Positions 40,367 through 51,280 are shown, counted from the stretch's first letter. The stretch: DNA of 64,000 nt from JAWQFO01 sp033436665 (GCF_033436665.1 NZ_JAWQFO010000003.1:372001-436000), one strand, 5' to 3'. Numbers and translations are program-made. The notes: generated by a model from the letters alone, not told the origin.

Positions 40367-41794
40367 TTACTCGGCCGCCCAGCCTGTCACGGCCTTGACC
40401 TCGAGGAATTCCTCGAGCCCGTAAAGGCCGCCCTCGCGTCCGTTGCCGGACTGCTTGTAGCCGCCGAAGGGCGAGCCCTTGGCAAGGCCCTGACCGTTGG
40501 TCTGCACCATGCCCGAGCGCAGGCGACGCGCGACACGACGGCGTTTGTCCTCGTCCTGGGACTGGATGTAGTTGGTCAGACCGTAGGGCGTGTCATTGGC
40601 GATGGCGATGGCGTCCTCTTCGCTGTCGAAGGGGATGATCGACAGGACCGGGCCGAAGATCTCTTCCTGCGCGATGGTCATGTCGTTGCTTACGTCGGCA
40701 AAGACCGTCGGCTTGACGTAGTAGCCGCGGTTCAGACCATCCGGACGCCCGAGTCCGCCGGCGACGAGACGCGCCTCGCCCATGCCGGTTTCGATCAGCG
40801 CCTGGATCTTGTCGTACTGGGTCTGGCTGACCACCGGGCCGATATGACGGCCTTCCTCGGAGGCCGGTCCGACCGCCATCTTCTCGGCGGTTGCGGCGGC
40901 TTCCTCGACGGCGGCGTCGTAGCGCGCGCGCTGGACCAGCATCCGGGTCGGCGCATTGCAGGACTGGCCGGAATTGTTGAAGCACGACAGCGCGCCGCGC
41001 TTGACCGCCTTTTCATCGGCATCCTCGAAGATGATGTTGGCACCCTTGCCGCCCAACTCGAGGCTCACGCGCTTGAGGCTGTCGGCGGCGGCCTTCGAGA
41101 TCGCGATACCGGCGCGGGTCGAGCCGGTGAAGCTGACCATGTCCACATCCGGGTGCGACGACAGCTGCGAGCCGACGCCCGCACCGTCGCCGTTGACGAG
41201 GTTGAAGACCCCGGCCGGAACGCCCGCCTCGTCGAGGATCTCGGCATAAAGCATCGAGGACAGCGGCGCGATCTCGGACGGTTTCAGGACCATGGTGCAG
41301 CCGGCGGCCAGTGCAGCACCTGTCTTCAGCACGACCTGGTTCATTGGCCAGTTCCACGGCGTGATGAGGGCGCAAACGCCGATCGGCTCGCGGATGCTGC
41401 GCTCGGTCGCGGTGTAGTCGGATTCGAACTCGAAGTCGCGGAACGCCTCGATGAAGCCCTCGAGGTGCCAGCTGCCCGCCGTCACCTGCTGTTGACGCGC
41501 CATGTCGATCGGCGCGCCCATCTCGAGCGAGATCGCCTTGGCCATGTCCTCGGCACGGGCGTTGTAAACGTCGAGGATCTTTTCCAGCAGCGCGAGCCGC
41601 TCTTCCTTGGAGGTCCGCGAAAAGCTGTCAAAAGCCTTGCGCGCGGCGGCGACGGCGGCATCGGTATCCGCCGTGTCGCCCAGCGAGATGACCGCGCAGG
41701 TCTCTTCGGTCGAAGGGTCGATCACTTCGAAGTCGTTGGCCTTCGCCGGGGCGACCCACTGGCCGCCGATGTAGAAGTCACGTTTTTCCAGCAT
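40367..41794 (-). CDS. Aldehyde dehydrogenase family protein
   Basis: The 475-residue NAD(P)-dependent enzyme has the full ALDH set: Asn148 in 'TPWNWPMNQ', 'FTGSTRAGI', general base Glu246 in 'SLELGGKGANI' and nucleophile Cys279 in 'NNSGQSCNAPTRM'. It resembles the broad-specificity bacterial ALDHs often annotated as aldehyde or betaine-aldehyde dehydrogenase-like; the substrate cannot be fixed. It is monocistronic, divergent from the peroxiredoxin gene across 152 bp that contain an eight-T run near its own start region. Confidence 0.95.
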   Translation of the reverse strand: MLEKRDFYIGGQWVAPAKANDFEVIDPSTEETCAVISLGDTADTDAAVAAARKAFDSFSRTSKEERLALLEKILDVYNARAEDMAKAISLEMGAPIDMARQQQVTAGSWHLEGFIEAFRDFEFESDYTATERSIREPIGVCALITPWNWPMNQVVLKTGAALAAGCTMVLKPSEIAPLSSMLYAEILDEAGVPAGVFNLVNGDGAGVGSQLSSHPDVDMVSFTGSTRAGIAISKAAADSLKRVSLELGGKGANIIFEDADEKAVKRGALSCFNNSGQSCNAPTRMLVQRARYDAAVEEAAATAEKMAVGPASEEGRHIGPVVSQTQYDKIQALIETGMGEARLVAGGLGRPDGLNRGYYVKPTVFADVSNDMTIAQEEIFGPVLSIIPFDSEEDAIAIANDTPYGLTNYIQSQDEDKRRRVARRLRSGMVQTNGQGLAKGSPFGGYKQSGNGREGGLYGLEEFLEVKAVTGWAAE

Positions 41795-41946
41795 GGATCA
41801 CACTCCTTGTTTTTTTTGGCCTCGGGGGCCGATTCGGCGGCACTCTGTCACCGCGCATAGGCCGGGGCAAGAGAGGGGATGAAAGACCGGGCGTTAAGGT
41901 GTAATCAGGGCCGGAAAAGACCGGCAACACATGAGAGGAGTACACC

Positions 41947-42600
41947 ATGGGTTTGCGCATCAACGACACCGTTCCGGACTTCAGCGCCGAGACCGACGAG
42001 GGTCCGATCAGCTTTCACGACTGGATCGGCGACAGCTGGGCGATCCTGTTCTCGCACCCGAAGGATTTCACGCCGGTGTGCACCACCGAGTTCGGCGCGG
42101 TCGCGCAACTTTCGGACGAATGGAAGAAGCGCGGCACCAAGGTGATCGGCGTCTCCGTCGACGGGGTCGAGGACCACAAGAAGTGGAAGGCCGACATCGA
42201 GAAGGTCGGCGGCGTCGCACCCGATTTCCCGATCATCGGGGACGCGGGGCTGGAAGTGTCGAAGGCCTTCGACATGCTGCCCGCGGATGCCTACCTGCCC
42301 GACGGGCGCACGCCCGCCGACAGCGCCACGGTGCGCTCGGTTTTCATCATCGGGCCAGACAAGCAACTCAAGCTCTCGATGACCTATCCGATGACGGTGG
42401 GGCGCAACTTCGCCGAGGTGCTGCGTGCGCTCGACGGGCTGCAGATGTCGATCGGCAAGGGCGTCGCGACGCCGGCCAACTGGGTGCCCGGCGGCGACGT
42501 GATCATTCCGGTCGCTGTGTCGGACGAGGACGCCAAGACCAAGTTCGGCGAGTTCGAGACCGTCCTGCCCTACCTGCGCACCACCAAGGCTCCGGCCTGA
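41947..42600 (+). CDS. 1-Cys peroxiredoxin (Prx6 type)
   Basis: The 217-residue protein has the peroxidatic Cys45 in 'SHPKDFTPVCTTEFG' and the longer C-terminal arm of the Prx6/1-Cys group, with 'SVDGVEDHKKW', 'TYPMTVGRNFAEVLRALD' and 'PANWVPGGDVIIP'. No resolving cysteine is visible. It reduces peroxides, probably with glutathione or ascorbate-type donors. The ribosome site GAGAGGAG precedes the ATG. The polysaccharide gene begins 3 bp after its stop, so read-through is likely although the functions differ. Confidence 0.95.
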   Translation: MGLRINDTVPDFSAETDEGPISFHDWIGDSWAILFSHPKDFTPVCTTEFGAVAQLSDEWKKRGTKVIGVSVDGVEDHKKWKADIEKVGGVAPDFPIIGDAGLEVSKAFDMLPADAYLPDGRTPADSATVRSVFIIGPDKQLKLSMTYPMTVGRNFAEVLRALDGLQMSIGKGVATPANWVPGGDVIIPVAVSDEDAKTKFGEFETVLPYLRTTKAPA

Positions 42601-42603
42601 GCG

Positions 42604-43509
42604 TTGCGCGCGCGCTCGGACCGGCCCTGGCGGCGAAAGCTGGTCAAGCACGGCTTCCAGGTGCTCGGCGGCAAGGCGCGCGCGCACGGTCAGGACGTCT
42701 GGCCGTTCCTGAAACTGACCAAGCCCCGGGGCGACGTCCCGGGCCGCATCGTCTGGAAGGGCGAGGAGGCGGGAAAGCTTTTGCCCTGGGCAGCGGCGCG
42801 CGAATTTCTTGCGGGCCGGCCCGTTCTGATCTGCGGCTCGGGGCCGTCGGTCCGGCAGGCGGATGTCACGCGCTGGGCCGATGGTCCCGCGATACTTCTC
42901 AACGGGGCGCTGAGCCTTGCGCCGCGCTTCGGCACCGTGCGCATCGGGGCGATCGAGGACGAACGCTTTGTCTGGCGTCACGTTGACATGATCGGCGATG
43001 AAGCGGAGCGGATCGAATTGTGGCTGCTGTCGCCCTCGGTCATCCGTGCCCTGCTGAGCTTCGATGCCGGCTGGGCCGAGGGACGGCGCATCTTCCTGAT
43101 CGATGACATCGTCAAGCCTCTGAACGGCACGCGCCGCGCGCTACAGGACCCCGAAATTGCCGCCTGTTTCGAAGGTCAGGAGCGTCCAATGGTCTCGCTG
43201 CATCCCGAGACCGGCGTCGTTCCGGCCGGCACGGTGGCATTCTCGGCGGCGCAGATCGCGCTGGCCGCCGACCCCCGGAGCATCGGATTTCTCGGGGTCG
43301 ACCTGACCTCGGCCAATGCGCCGCGCTTCTACGAGACCGCAGAGGCGCGCGCCAAGTCCGGGATCGTCGGGGCGCTCGCCCGCATCCTCGAACATTTCGA
43401 AGCCTTTGCCGAGGTGGCCGCCGCACGGAATGTGTCGCTGCGCTGTCACTCGGCGAGCTCCGCGCTGCTCGATCTCGGCATTCCCGAAGACCGGGAGCTT
43501 GCCGCGTGA
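42604..43509 (+). CDS. Predicted polysaccharide-biosynthesis protein, MAF/DUF115-like
   Basis: The protein of about 301 residues has 'GRPVLICGSGPSVRQADV', a nucleotide-sugar-type glycine loop resembling 6-hydroxymethylpterin-pyrophosphokinase-like/DUF115 proteins, and 'FLGVDLTSANAPRFYE' near the end. The start is uncertain: the only early candidate is TTG at 42604, 3 bp after the peroxiredoxin stop and without a ribosome site. It overlaps the KpsS-like gene by 4 bp (GTGA). With the next two genes it looks like a small surface-glycan module, perhaps making or modifying a sugar acceptor. Function is otherwise unknown. Confidence 0.7.
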   Translation: MRARSDRPWRRKLVKHGFQVLGGKARAHGQDVWPFLKLTKPRGDVPGRIVWKGEEAGKLLPWAAAREFLAGRPVLICGSGPSVRQADVTRWADGPAILLNGALSLAPRFGTVRIGAIEDERFVWRHVDMIGDEAERIELWLLSPSVIRALLSFDAGWAEGRRIFLIDDIVKPLNGTRRALQDPEIAACFEGQERPMVSLHPETGVVPAGTVAFSAAQIALAADPRSIGFLGVDLTSANAPRFYETAEARAKSGIVGALARILEHFEAFAEVAAARNVSLRCHSASSALLDLGIPEDRELAA

Positions 43510-44630
43510 CCACGGGCTTCCGGCAGCCGGCGTATCTGGCAAACGGAGAAACCTTCTGCGACACCGCGATGCGGTCGCTCCTGTGTGACGGTCAGGCGCC
43601 GCGATCGGTGTCCATCGGCGCGCTGTCGCCGAGCATCGGGCGGCAGTCGCTTGCCGACGCCCGCGCGAACGGCAATGAGGGCGGACTCAAGACGCTGATC
43701 AAAGCGGCGCGACACGCCGGGTTCGCGGAAAGGCTGCGCACCGAGGGCGTGGACCTGCTCTACGTCTGGCGCGGGCTGGGGGGCCGGGACGAACTCGGCG
43801 CGATGGCCGCGCGTGCGGCCGGGATTCCGCTGGTCTTTTTCGAAGGCGGTCCGATGCCGGGCTGGGTGCAGATCGACATGCAGGGCGTCAACGCGCGCAG
43901 CTCGATACCGCGCGACGCCGCCTTTTTCCGGTGCTGGCGCAAGGACGGGCGGCATCCCCGAATCGACTGGCGCAGCCTGCGCGACACGCTCACGGTGCGG
44001 ACGCCAAGGCGCAAGCTCGTCGGCCAGGAGCGGCGCGCCGACTGGTCCGGAGAGGGGCCGTTCCTGTTCTGCCCGTTCCAGATGAACGCGCCCGGCGATC
44101 CGCTGCCGGACGGCGGCTGGGTGGCCGATGCTGGCGATTTCGTCGCCGTCCTGGCGCAGGCGGCCGAGGCACTGCCACGAGACTGGCATCTGCGGCTGAA
44201 ACCGCATCCGAACGCGCGCGGGACGCTCGAACCACTGGTCGCGCGGCATCGCGGCGCGCGCCTTGTCATCGACAAGGACACAAACTCGCTCGACCAGCTG
44301 GCGGCCTCGCGCGGGGTGATCACCATCAATTCCGCTATGGGGCTCGAGGCGTTCTTCTACGACAAGCCGGTGATCGTGCTGGGTGCGAGCTACTACAGCG
44401 GGATTGGCCGCACGCAGACGGCCGGCACGGTTGCCGAACTCTCGGCGCTTCTGAAGAATCCCGCGGCGCTCGATTTCGACGCGGAGGCGCGTGACGACCT
44501 GATGAATTTCCTGTTCAACGACTATTTCGTCCGGGACGAAGACCTGCGGTCGCACCGCTTCGACCTCTCGCGCCTGCTGGACCGGCATGTGCGCCATGCT
44601 GCACTGACCCGGGAGGTGACCGATGGCTGA
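43506..44630 (+). CDS. Capsule polysaccharide biosynthesis protein, KpsS/LipB-like
   Basis: The 374-residue protein fits the Capsule_synth family: 'FFEGGPMPGWVQIDMQGVN' in the middle, 'WHLRLKPHPNARG' (the HP motif), 'VITINSAMGLEAFFYDKPVIVLG' (in pieces) and 'YYSGIGRTQTAG'. KpsS/KpsC are Kdo transferases that build the linker between phosphatidylglycerol and capsule in group 2 systems. Here the single small protein without KpsC suggests a related glycosyltransferase. The start is GTG at 43506, overlapping the previous gene by 4 bp, and its end overlaps the GT8 gene by 8 bp. Confidence 0.85.
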   Translation: MTTGFRQPAYLANGETFCDTAMRSLLCDGQAPRSVSIGALSPSIGRQSLADARANGNEGGLKTLIKAARHAGFAERLRTEGVDLLYVWRGLGGRDELGAMAARAAGIPLVFFEGGPMPGWVQIDMQGVNARSSIPRDAAFFRCWRKDGRHPRIDWRSLRDTLTVRTPRRKLVGQERRADWSGEGPFLFCPFQMNAPGDPLPDGGWVADAGDFVAVLAQAAEALPRDWHLRLKPHPNARGTLEPLVARHRGARLVIDKDTNSLDQLAASRGVITINSAMGLEAFFYDKPVIVLGASYYSGIGRTQTAGTVAELSALLKNPAALDFDAEARDDLMNFLFNDYFVRDEDLRSHRFDLSRLLDRHVRHAALTREVTDG

Positions 44631-45501
44631 CCCGACGCGCATCGTCTTTCTGACCGATGCCGGCTTTCTGAAGCCGACACTGGTCGCCATGGCCTCGCTG
44701 CTCGATGCCGCCAAAGCACCGGTCGAGGTGCACTTCACCAGCTGGAAGCTTGACCCGCGGGACCGCGACGCTGCGCGGCGCGTCGCCGGACACTGGCCGC
44801 AGCACAGGCTCGAGGTCCACGTTCTCGACGAGGGCTGGCTGCGGGATGCGCAATCGCCCAAGAAGACGATTCCGCCGAACGCGCTGGGCAAGCTGCTCCT
44901 GCCACGCCTGATCGGCGAGCGTTTCCTTTATGTCGACGGCGACATCCTCGTGCGGCGCGATCTGTCGCCGCTGATGCGGCTCGACCTCGGAGAGAACCTT
45001 CTGGCCGGTGTGCCGGACTACGTGGTGTCGCGCTGGGCCGCCGAGGGCCGCCAGGACCGCCTGGACGGTCTGGGGCGCGTCATGGGAGAGGTCCCGCCGG
45101 GGCGTTACGTCAACTCCGGCGTGCTGCTCTTCGACAGCCCACGCATCGTTGCGGATGACGCCTTGATGGCCGAGATGGCCGACATGCAGGCCGCGCGCGG
45201 GTTTTCCACGGTGGACCAGGACCGGATCAACCAGATCTTCGCCGGGCGCATCGCGGCGCTCGATCCGGCGTGGAATGCGAGCTGGGGGCGCGTTAAGCCC
45301 CATCGGACCTGGATCGAACGGGCAGGAGTGGAGACGCTGGCGAAGACCGACGGCGGGCCTGCAATCCTGCATTACCACGGGCCGGGCAAACCCTGGCACT
45401 TCCCGACCCCGAAGATCCTCGGGAAAGGCGCGCGCTCGGTTCTGTCCTACCGCGTGTTTCTCGCCAAGTTCCGCAAACAGTTCCCCGACCTCGTTCCCTG
45501 A
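44623..45501 (+). CDS. Family 8 glycosyltransferase
   Basis: The 292-residue GT-A fold enzyme has the metal-binding DxD as Asp105-Gly-Asp107 in 'FLYVDGDILVRRDL', 'YVNSGVLLFDS' and the C-terminal 'ILHYHGPGKPWHF'. This is the standard GT8 set, retaining with UDP-hexose. LgtC/WaaJ-type relatives add galactose or glucose to lipooligosaccharide. It is the third gene of the 42604-45501 module, overlapping its predecessor by 8 bp. It converges with the Lrp gene, leaving 4 bp. Confidence 0.93.
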   Translation: MADPTRIVFLTDAGFLKPTLVAMASLLDAAKAPVEVHFTSWKLDPRDRDAARRVAGHWPQHRLEVHVLDEGWLRDAQSPKKTIPPNALGKLLLPRLIGERFLYVDGDILVRRDLSPLMRLDLGENLLAGVPDYVVSRWAAEGRQDRLDGLGRVMGEVPPGRYVNSGVLLFDSPRIVADDALMAEMADMQAARGFSTVDQDRINQIFAGRIAALDPAWNASWGRVKPHRTWIERAGVETLAKTDGGPAILHYHGPGKPWHFPTPKILGKGARSVLSYRVFLAKFRKQFPDLVP

Positions 45502-45505
45502 GCGC

Positions 45506-45964
45506 TCAGATCGGCAATTCGGTCGTCGATTTCAGTTCCTTGAGGACAAAGCTCGAATGCACCTCACGCACATGCGCGCTGCGCAGAAGTACCTGCGACA
45601 TGAACGTCTCGTAGGCTTCGACGTCGGCAACACGGATCTTGAGCTGGTAGTCGGCACCGCCCGAGGTCACCAGGCATTCGACGATCTCCGGATGACCGTC
45701 GATCAGCCGCGCGAATGCCGCGACGGTCTGCTCGGCGTGGTTCGTCAGCGAGATCGAAGCGAGAACCGTCAGTTTGCACCCGGCGCGCCCGGGGTCAAGC
45801 AAGGCGACACGCCCCCGGATCAGGCCGGAGGCCTCGAAGTCCTGCAGCCGGCGCCAGACGGTGCTTTGGGCCATCCCGCAGCGTTCGGTCAGTTGTGCAA
45901 GCGACAGCGAGGCGTCGCGCTGGATCTCGCGCAGCAGGCGGCGCTCGGCGTCGGAGATGTCCAT
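45506..45964 (-). CDS. Lrp/AsnC-family transcriptional regulator
   Basis: The protein of about 152 residues has an N-terminal winged HTH ('ISDAERRLLREIQRDASLSLAQLTERCGMAQSTVWRRL', in pieces) and a C-terminal RAM domain (about 65-145, with 'VECLVTSGGADYQLKIRV') that binds an amino acid and drives octamer assembly. I chose the ATG at 45964 by homology. A GTG at 45991 in frame has the better ribosome site (GGAAGG) and would add nine residues. No likely target gene is divergent to it; the upstream neighbour is the Gmad2-LysM gene. Confidence 0.93.
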   Translation of the reverse strand: MDISDAERRLLREIQRDASLSLAQLTERCGMAQSTVWRRLQDFEASGLIRGRVALLDPGRAGCKLTVLASISLTNHAEQTVAAFARLIDGHPEIVECLVTSGGADYQLKIRVADVEAYETFMSQVLLRSAHVREVHSSFVLKELKSTTELPI

Positions 45965-46056
45965 GGTTCGGCCTGTCGTGATCTGGTCCACAAGACGTCA
46001 CCTTCCTGACGGTCATTGTAAAGGTCCGCCCGGAGGCGTCCGGGCGGCGCGGAGCG

Positions 46057-46545
46057 TCAGATATCGCTGCGCGGAATGCGCAGGACCTGGCCGGGAAAGA
46101 TCAGGTTCGGATCGCTCAGGATGTGCTGGTTGGCTTCGAAGATGGGCTGGAAGTCGGTGTTGCCGTACTGGTCCCGCGCGATCTTGGTCAGCGTGTCGCC
46201 GGATCGCACCGTGTAGGGCTGCCAGCCGGAATAGCCCGGCAGGATGCGCGGCCCGAAGAGCACCGGAATCACCACCGACGGCCCGTTCTCGTTGCCGGTG
46301 TCGTCTGCAAGGGTCACAAACAGGCGGTTGAGCCGGAAGCTGTTGGTCTCGGGGATTTCGATTGACCCCTGGAACTGGCGCAGGCCCAGCGATCCGACCT
46401 GGATGAAGGACTCGAATTCGTCATGTCCTTCAGAGACCCGGACGGTCAGGGAGCCTTCGAAGGCGACGGCGTTCCCGGCGATGAGGATCTCGGACCCGAC
46501 GAGATCGAGCGGCTGCGGCTGCTGAATATCAAGCGTGACGGACAC
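46057..46545 (-). CDS. Gmad2-LysM envelope protein
   Basis: I choose GTG at 46545, with AAGGGA 7 nt upstream; the frame beyond it up to 46659 lacks a ribosome site. The 162-residue protein has an N-terminal Gmad2 immunoglobulin-like domain ('PLDLVGSEILIAGNAVAFEGSLTVRV', in pieces) and a C-terminal LysM (about 110-158: 'YTVRSGDTLTKIARDQYG', 'LIFPGQVLRIP') that binds peptidoglycan. No signal peptide is visible, which is odd for a cell-wall binder; it may be secreted by another route. Function is unknown. Confidence 0.85.
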   Translation of the reverse strand: MSVTLDIQQPQPLDLVGSEILIAGNAVAFEGSLTVRVSEGHDEFESFIQVGSLGLRQFQGSIEIPETNSFRLNRLFVTLADDTGNENGPSVVIPVLFGPRILPGYSGWQPYTVRSGDTLTKIARDQYGNTDFQPIFEANQHILSDPNLIFPGQVLRIPRSDI

Positions 46546-46674
46546 GGCAATTTCCCTTTCGATCAAAGATATTGGACCTGCAATGTCCGGATCATACACG
46601 AAAAACGCGAATCGCGGTATCCGGGTCTTTCGAGTGCCGGAGGGATCGATTCTGAACATCCGGCGGAAAGCCGG

Positions 46675-46708
46675 AAAAAAGAAAGCCCCGGCGCGGGCCG
46701 GGGCTTTC
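46675..46708 (-). terminator. Rho-independent terminator of pnp
   Basis: On the minus strand GAAAGCCCCGGC, a 4-nt loop and its complement (46681-46708, 12 bp perfect) are followed by TTTTTT (46680-46675). It lies 24 bp after the pnp stop. Confidence 0.95.
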
Positions 46709-46731
46709 AGGTCAGATCGAAGGCGCTCGGA

Positions 46732-48864
<2,133 letters not shown>

Positions 48865-48880
48865 CTACGTTTCCTGTGTA

Positions 48881-48918
48881 GGCCCCTCGGGCCATTGCAT
48901 AGGGGGCGAATTCCCCCT
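48881..48918 (-). promoter_or_regulatory. Two leader hairpins upstream of pnp
   Basis: On the minus strand AGGGGG and CCCCCT (48918-48913 with 48906-48901) form a 6-bp stem, followed by GGCCC-GAG-GGGCC (48893-48881). The ribosome site and ATG start 17 bp later. Position matches the autoregulatory pnp leader of E. coli, but the sequence is different and function is inferred. Confidence 0.45.
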
Positions 48919-49224
48919 GACTCCGGTATCTTCTTTGTCGGGCGCTGGAGTCCGGGCGCCGGCTTTCAGATTGTGCGGCTATAAAGGAGAATTGCCGCAA
49001 TGGAAAGGGAGCGCGACTGCCCCGCTGCGGCCCTTGGGGCGATGTGCCGGAAGCGGGCAGACCGACGCGTTCGCCGATGGGCCAATGCCACCCGGACTGG
49101 CCGCCGGACGCCAGCCGCCGCGATACCGTTGATGGCCTGAAACGATCTTCGGCGCACGACCGCGCCGCGCTGCCCCTCGCGTTCGCGGCCGACAGCCGGG
49201 CAGGGCGCGGATTTCCCTGTTCCG
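48919..49224. other. Gene-free spacer between pnp leader and rpsO terminator
   Basis: About 306 bp without a credible gene. The short open frames here have no ribosome site and atypical composition. A pnp promoter probably lies here, but I see no convincing -35/-10 pair. Confidence 0.5.
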
Positions 49225-49257
49225 AAAAAGAAAAACGCCCGCAGAAACTGCAGGCGT
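49225..49257 (-). terminator. Terminator of rpsO
   Basis: Minus-strand RNA ACGCCUGCAG (49257-49248), UUU loop, CUGCGGGCGU (49244-49235), then UUUUCUUUUU (to 49225). The stem pairs fully with one G-U only on this strand, so the direction is clear. Confidence 0.92.
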
Positions 49258-49282
49258 TCGTATCATGACCGGTGCTCCCGGT

Positions 49283-49552
49283 TCAGCGGCGCAGGCCGAG
49301 ACGCTTGATCAGGTCCTGGTAGCGCGCTTCGTCCTTGCCCTTCACGTAGTCGAGCAGTTTGCGGCGCGTGGCGACCATCTTCAGAAGGCCACGGCGGCCG
49401 TGGTTGTCCTTCTTGTGGGTCTTGAAGTGCTCGGTCAGCGTCGCGATGCGCGAGCTCAGGATGGCCACCTGGACTTCCGGCGAACCGGTGTCGCCTTCCT
49501 TGGTGGCGTATTCCTTCATCAGGCGGGTCTTTTCTTCCGCGGTGATCGACAT
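49283..49552 (-). CDS. rpsO: 30S ribosomal protein S15
   Basis: The 89-residue protein is full-length S15: 'YATKEGDTGSPEVQVAILS', 'HFKTHKKDNHGRRGLLKMV' and 'RYQDLIKRLGLRR' are the family hallmarks. S15 binds the central domain of 16S rRNA early in 30S assembly. AGGAGA lies 6 nt before the ATG. A strong terminator follows, so most transcripts should end before pnp. The upstream 177 bp (49553-49729) show no gene and presumably hold its promoter. Confidence 0.98.
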   Translation of the reverse strand: MSITAEEKTRLMKEYATKEGDTGSPEVQVAILSSRIATLTEHFKTHKKDNHGRRGLLKMVATRRKLLDYVKGKDEARYQDLIKRLGLRR

Positions 49553-49729
49553 CGGTATCTCCTTTCGGGTCTGGGGTGTCGGCGCCGGCCGGGATGTCGT
49601 CCAGCACGGGCCCGTTCAATCTCCTCGGCAAAGCCTCTTCGCCGGGAGATGCGCGCGTATAGGAGGATTCTCCGCCGATGGCAAACCCTCTTTGCCTTGC
49701 CCGCCGCATGCGTGCGGCGGGCAGCCCGG

Positions 49730-50272
49730 TTACCGTGTCGCGGCCACTTCTGGGCGCCAGCTCTGCGGCTCCAGGTCGTACCGCAGATAGAGCGGATGGC
49801 GCGGGTGACCTTTCCGGGTCAGCCCGAGATGGTGCATCGCGTAGCCCGCCGCCCCGAGCCGCGCAGCGACCTCGGCTCCGCGCGCGCGATGCGCCCCGTG
49901 CACGCCCCAGGCGACGATCAGCAAATCGGCCCAGTCGGCACAGGCCAGGATCGCGGCGTCATTCCCGGGTCCGACCGGCGCCTGCGCGCGGCGCAGATCG
50001 GCCGGATCGGTCGCACGCCAGGCGAAGAGGTTGCAGGCCCGGAAGGCGCCGAATCCCATCCGCACGGCCCGGCGCTGGCAGCGTTCGATGGTCGGATCGT
50101 TCTGCGCCTCGGTCGCGGTCGAAGGGTTCAGCATCACGAAGCCCACCCGCGTGCCACCGTCGGCCCAGACCCGGGTGAGGTCATAGCGGTAGGACCCGCA
50201 ATCGGAATAGGTGGCGCTCGACGCGACGCCGTCCGCCGCGTGCCGACGCAGGACCGTCCCCGGTTCAGCCAC
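49730..50272 (-). CDS. DUF1643 family protein
   Basis: The start is probably GTG at 50272, overlapping the truB stop by 8 bp; the longer frame runs through truB and is spurious. The protein of about 180 residues contains 'YDLTRVWADGGTRVGFVMLNPSTATEAQNDPTIERC' (in pieces) and 'FRACNLFAWRATDP', the DUF1643 hallmarks. It ends with a family-typical 'GHPRHPLYLRYD' segment. The function is unknown. It is translationally coupled to truB, so a link to RNA metabolism is possible but untested. Confidence 0.87.
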   Translation of the reverse strand: MAEPGTVLRRHAADGVASSATYSDCGSYRYDLTRVWADGGTRVGFVMLNPSTATEAQNDPTIERCQRRAVRMGFGAFRACNLFAWRATDPADLRRAQAPVGPGNDAAILACADWADLLIVAWGVHGAHRARGAEVAARLGAAGYAMHHLGLTRKGHPRHPLYLRYDLEPQSWRPEVAATR

Positions 50273-51176
50273 CAGTGTTGAAGACCCGGCTGGGGTGCAA
50301 CTCGCCCGCCTTGTAGCGCCCGACGGCCACGGCGCGCCCGTCGAAGGCCGCCCAGCATTCCTCGCCATAGTCGATCCCCTGCGCCAGTACCATGCCGGGA
50401 TTGCCGTTGCGCAGCCGCGCTGCCCCCTCGGCGGTGGCCGCCACCTCCGGCAGATCCGCCAGCCCGGTTTCCAGCGGCAGCACGAAGTCGTGAAGCCCGG
50501 GCGTGCGCGCCATCTCCTCGATCCGCGCAAGGCTCAACCCGTCCTCGACGTCGAAGGGGCCCGACCAGGTCCGACGCAGCTCGGTCACATGGCCATGGCA
50601 GCCCAGAGCCGCGCCGAGATCGCGGGCGATCGAGCGCACATAGCCGCCCTTGCCGCAAACCATCTCGAGCACCGCGTGATCGGCGTCCGGCCGGTCGATC
50701 AGCAGCAGCGATTCGACGAAGAGCGGGCGCGCCGCCAGCGCCATCTCCTCGCCCGACCGCGCGCGCTTGTAGGCGCGCTCACCGTCGATCTTTACCGCCG
50801 AGAACTGCGGCGGCACCTGCTCGATATCCCCGACAAACGCGCCGAGCGCCTGCTTGATCGCCTCGTCATCCGGACGCAGGTCACGTGTCGCGATGATCTC
50901 GCCTTCGGCGTCGTCGGTATTGGTCGCCGCTCCCAGCCTCACGGTGAAGACGTATGCCTTCAGCGCATCGGTGATGAAAGGCACGGTTTTCGTCGCCTCG
51001 CCAAGCGCGATCGCCAGCACGCCGGTCGCCTCCGGGTCGAGCGTACCGGCATGGCCCGCCTTGTTGGCGTCGAGCGCCCAGCGCACCTTGTTGACCACCG
51101 CCGTCGACGTCGGGCCGGCAGGCTTGTCGACCACCAGCCAGCCGGATATGTCGCGTCCCTTGCGCCTGCGTGCCAT
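50265..51176 (-). CDS. truB: tRNA pseudouridine-55 synthase TruB
   Basis: The 303-residue enzyme has catalytic Asp47 in 'KAGHAGTLDPEATGVL' after the opening 'GWLVVDKPAGPTSTAVVNKV' and 'RVRLGAATNTDDAEGE'-type segments. It makes pseudouridine at position 55 of the T loop in all tRNAs and acts as a tRNA chaperone. Length is normal, including the C-terminal PUA-like part. It belongs to the rbfA-truB-rpsO-pnp cluster, here with a DUF2233 gene inserted between rbfA and truB. Confidence 0.97.
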   Translation of the reverse strand: MARRRKGRDISGWLVVDKPAGPTSTAVVNKVRWALDANKAGHAGTLDPEATGVLAIALGEATKTVPFITDALKAYVFTVRLGAATNTDDAEGEIIATRDLRPDDEAIKQALGAFVGDIEQVPPQFSAVKIDGERAYKRARSGEEMALAARPLFVESLLLIDRPDADHAVLEMVCGKGGYVRSIARDLGAALGCHGHVTELRRTWSGPFDVEDGLSLARIEEMARTPGLHDFVLPLETGLADLPEVAATAEGAARLRNGNPGMVLAQGIDYGEECWAAFDGRAVAVGRYKAGELHPSRVFNTGG

Positions 51177-51249
51177 GTCCTCGGCCTCTCCTTGACTGAT
51201 CGGGCGCGCCCCTTAGCGCACCCGCACCGGTTTGCCCAGCCCCGGATCT

Positions 51250-51280
51250 TCTCTGGTTTCAAAATATCCCCGCCGGAGGC
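51250..51280 (-). repeat. Interspersed 3'-end repeat, copy B
   Basis: Read on the minus strand from 51280, it has the same 19-base core GCCTCCGGCGGGGATATTT as copy A at 36404, followed by a similar AACCAGAGA tail. It starts 7 bp past the stop of the DUF2233 gene, in that gene's orientation. Confidence 0.65.

Noticed and set aside
48919..49224. Short open frames in the pnp-rpsO spacer as possible genes
   Set aside because: No ribosome sites, no conserved-looking segments, and composition unlike the neighbouring genes.
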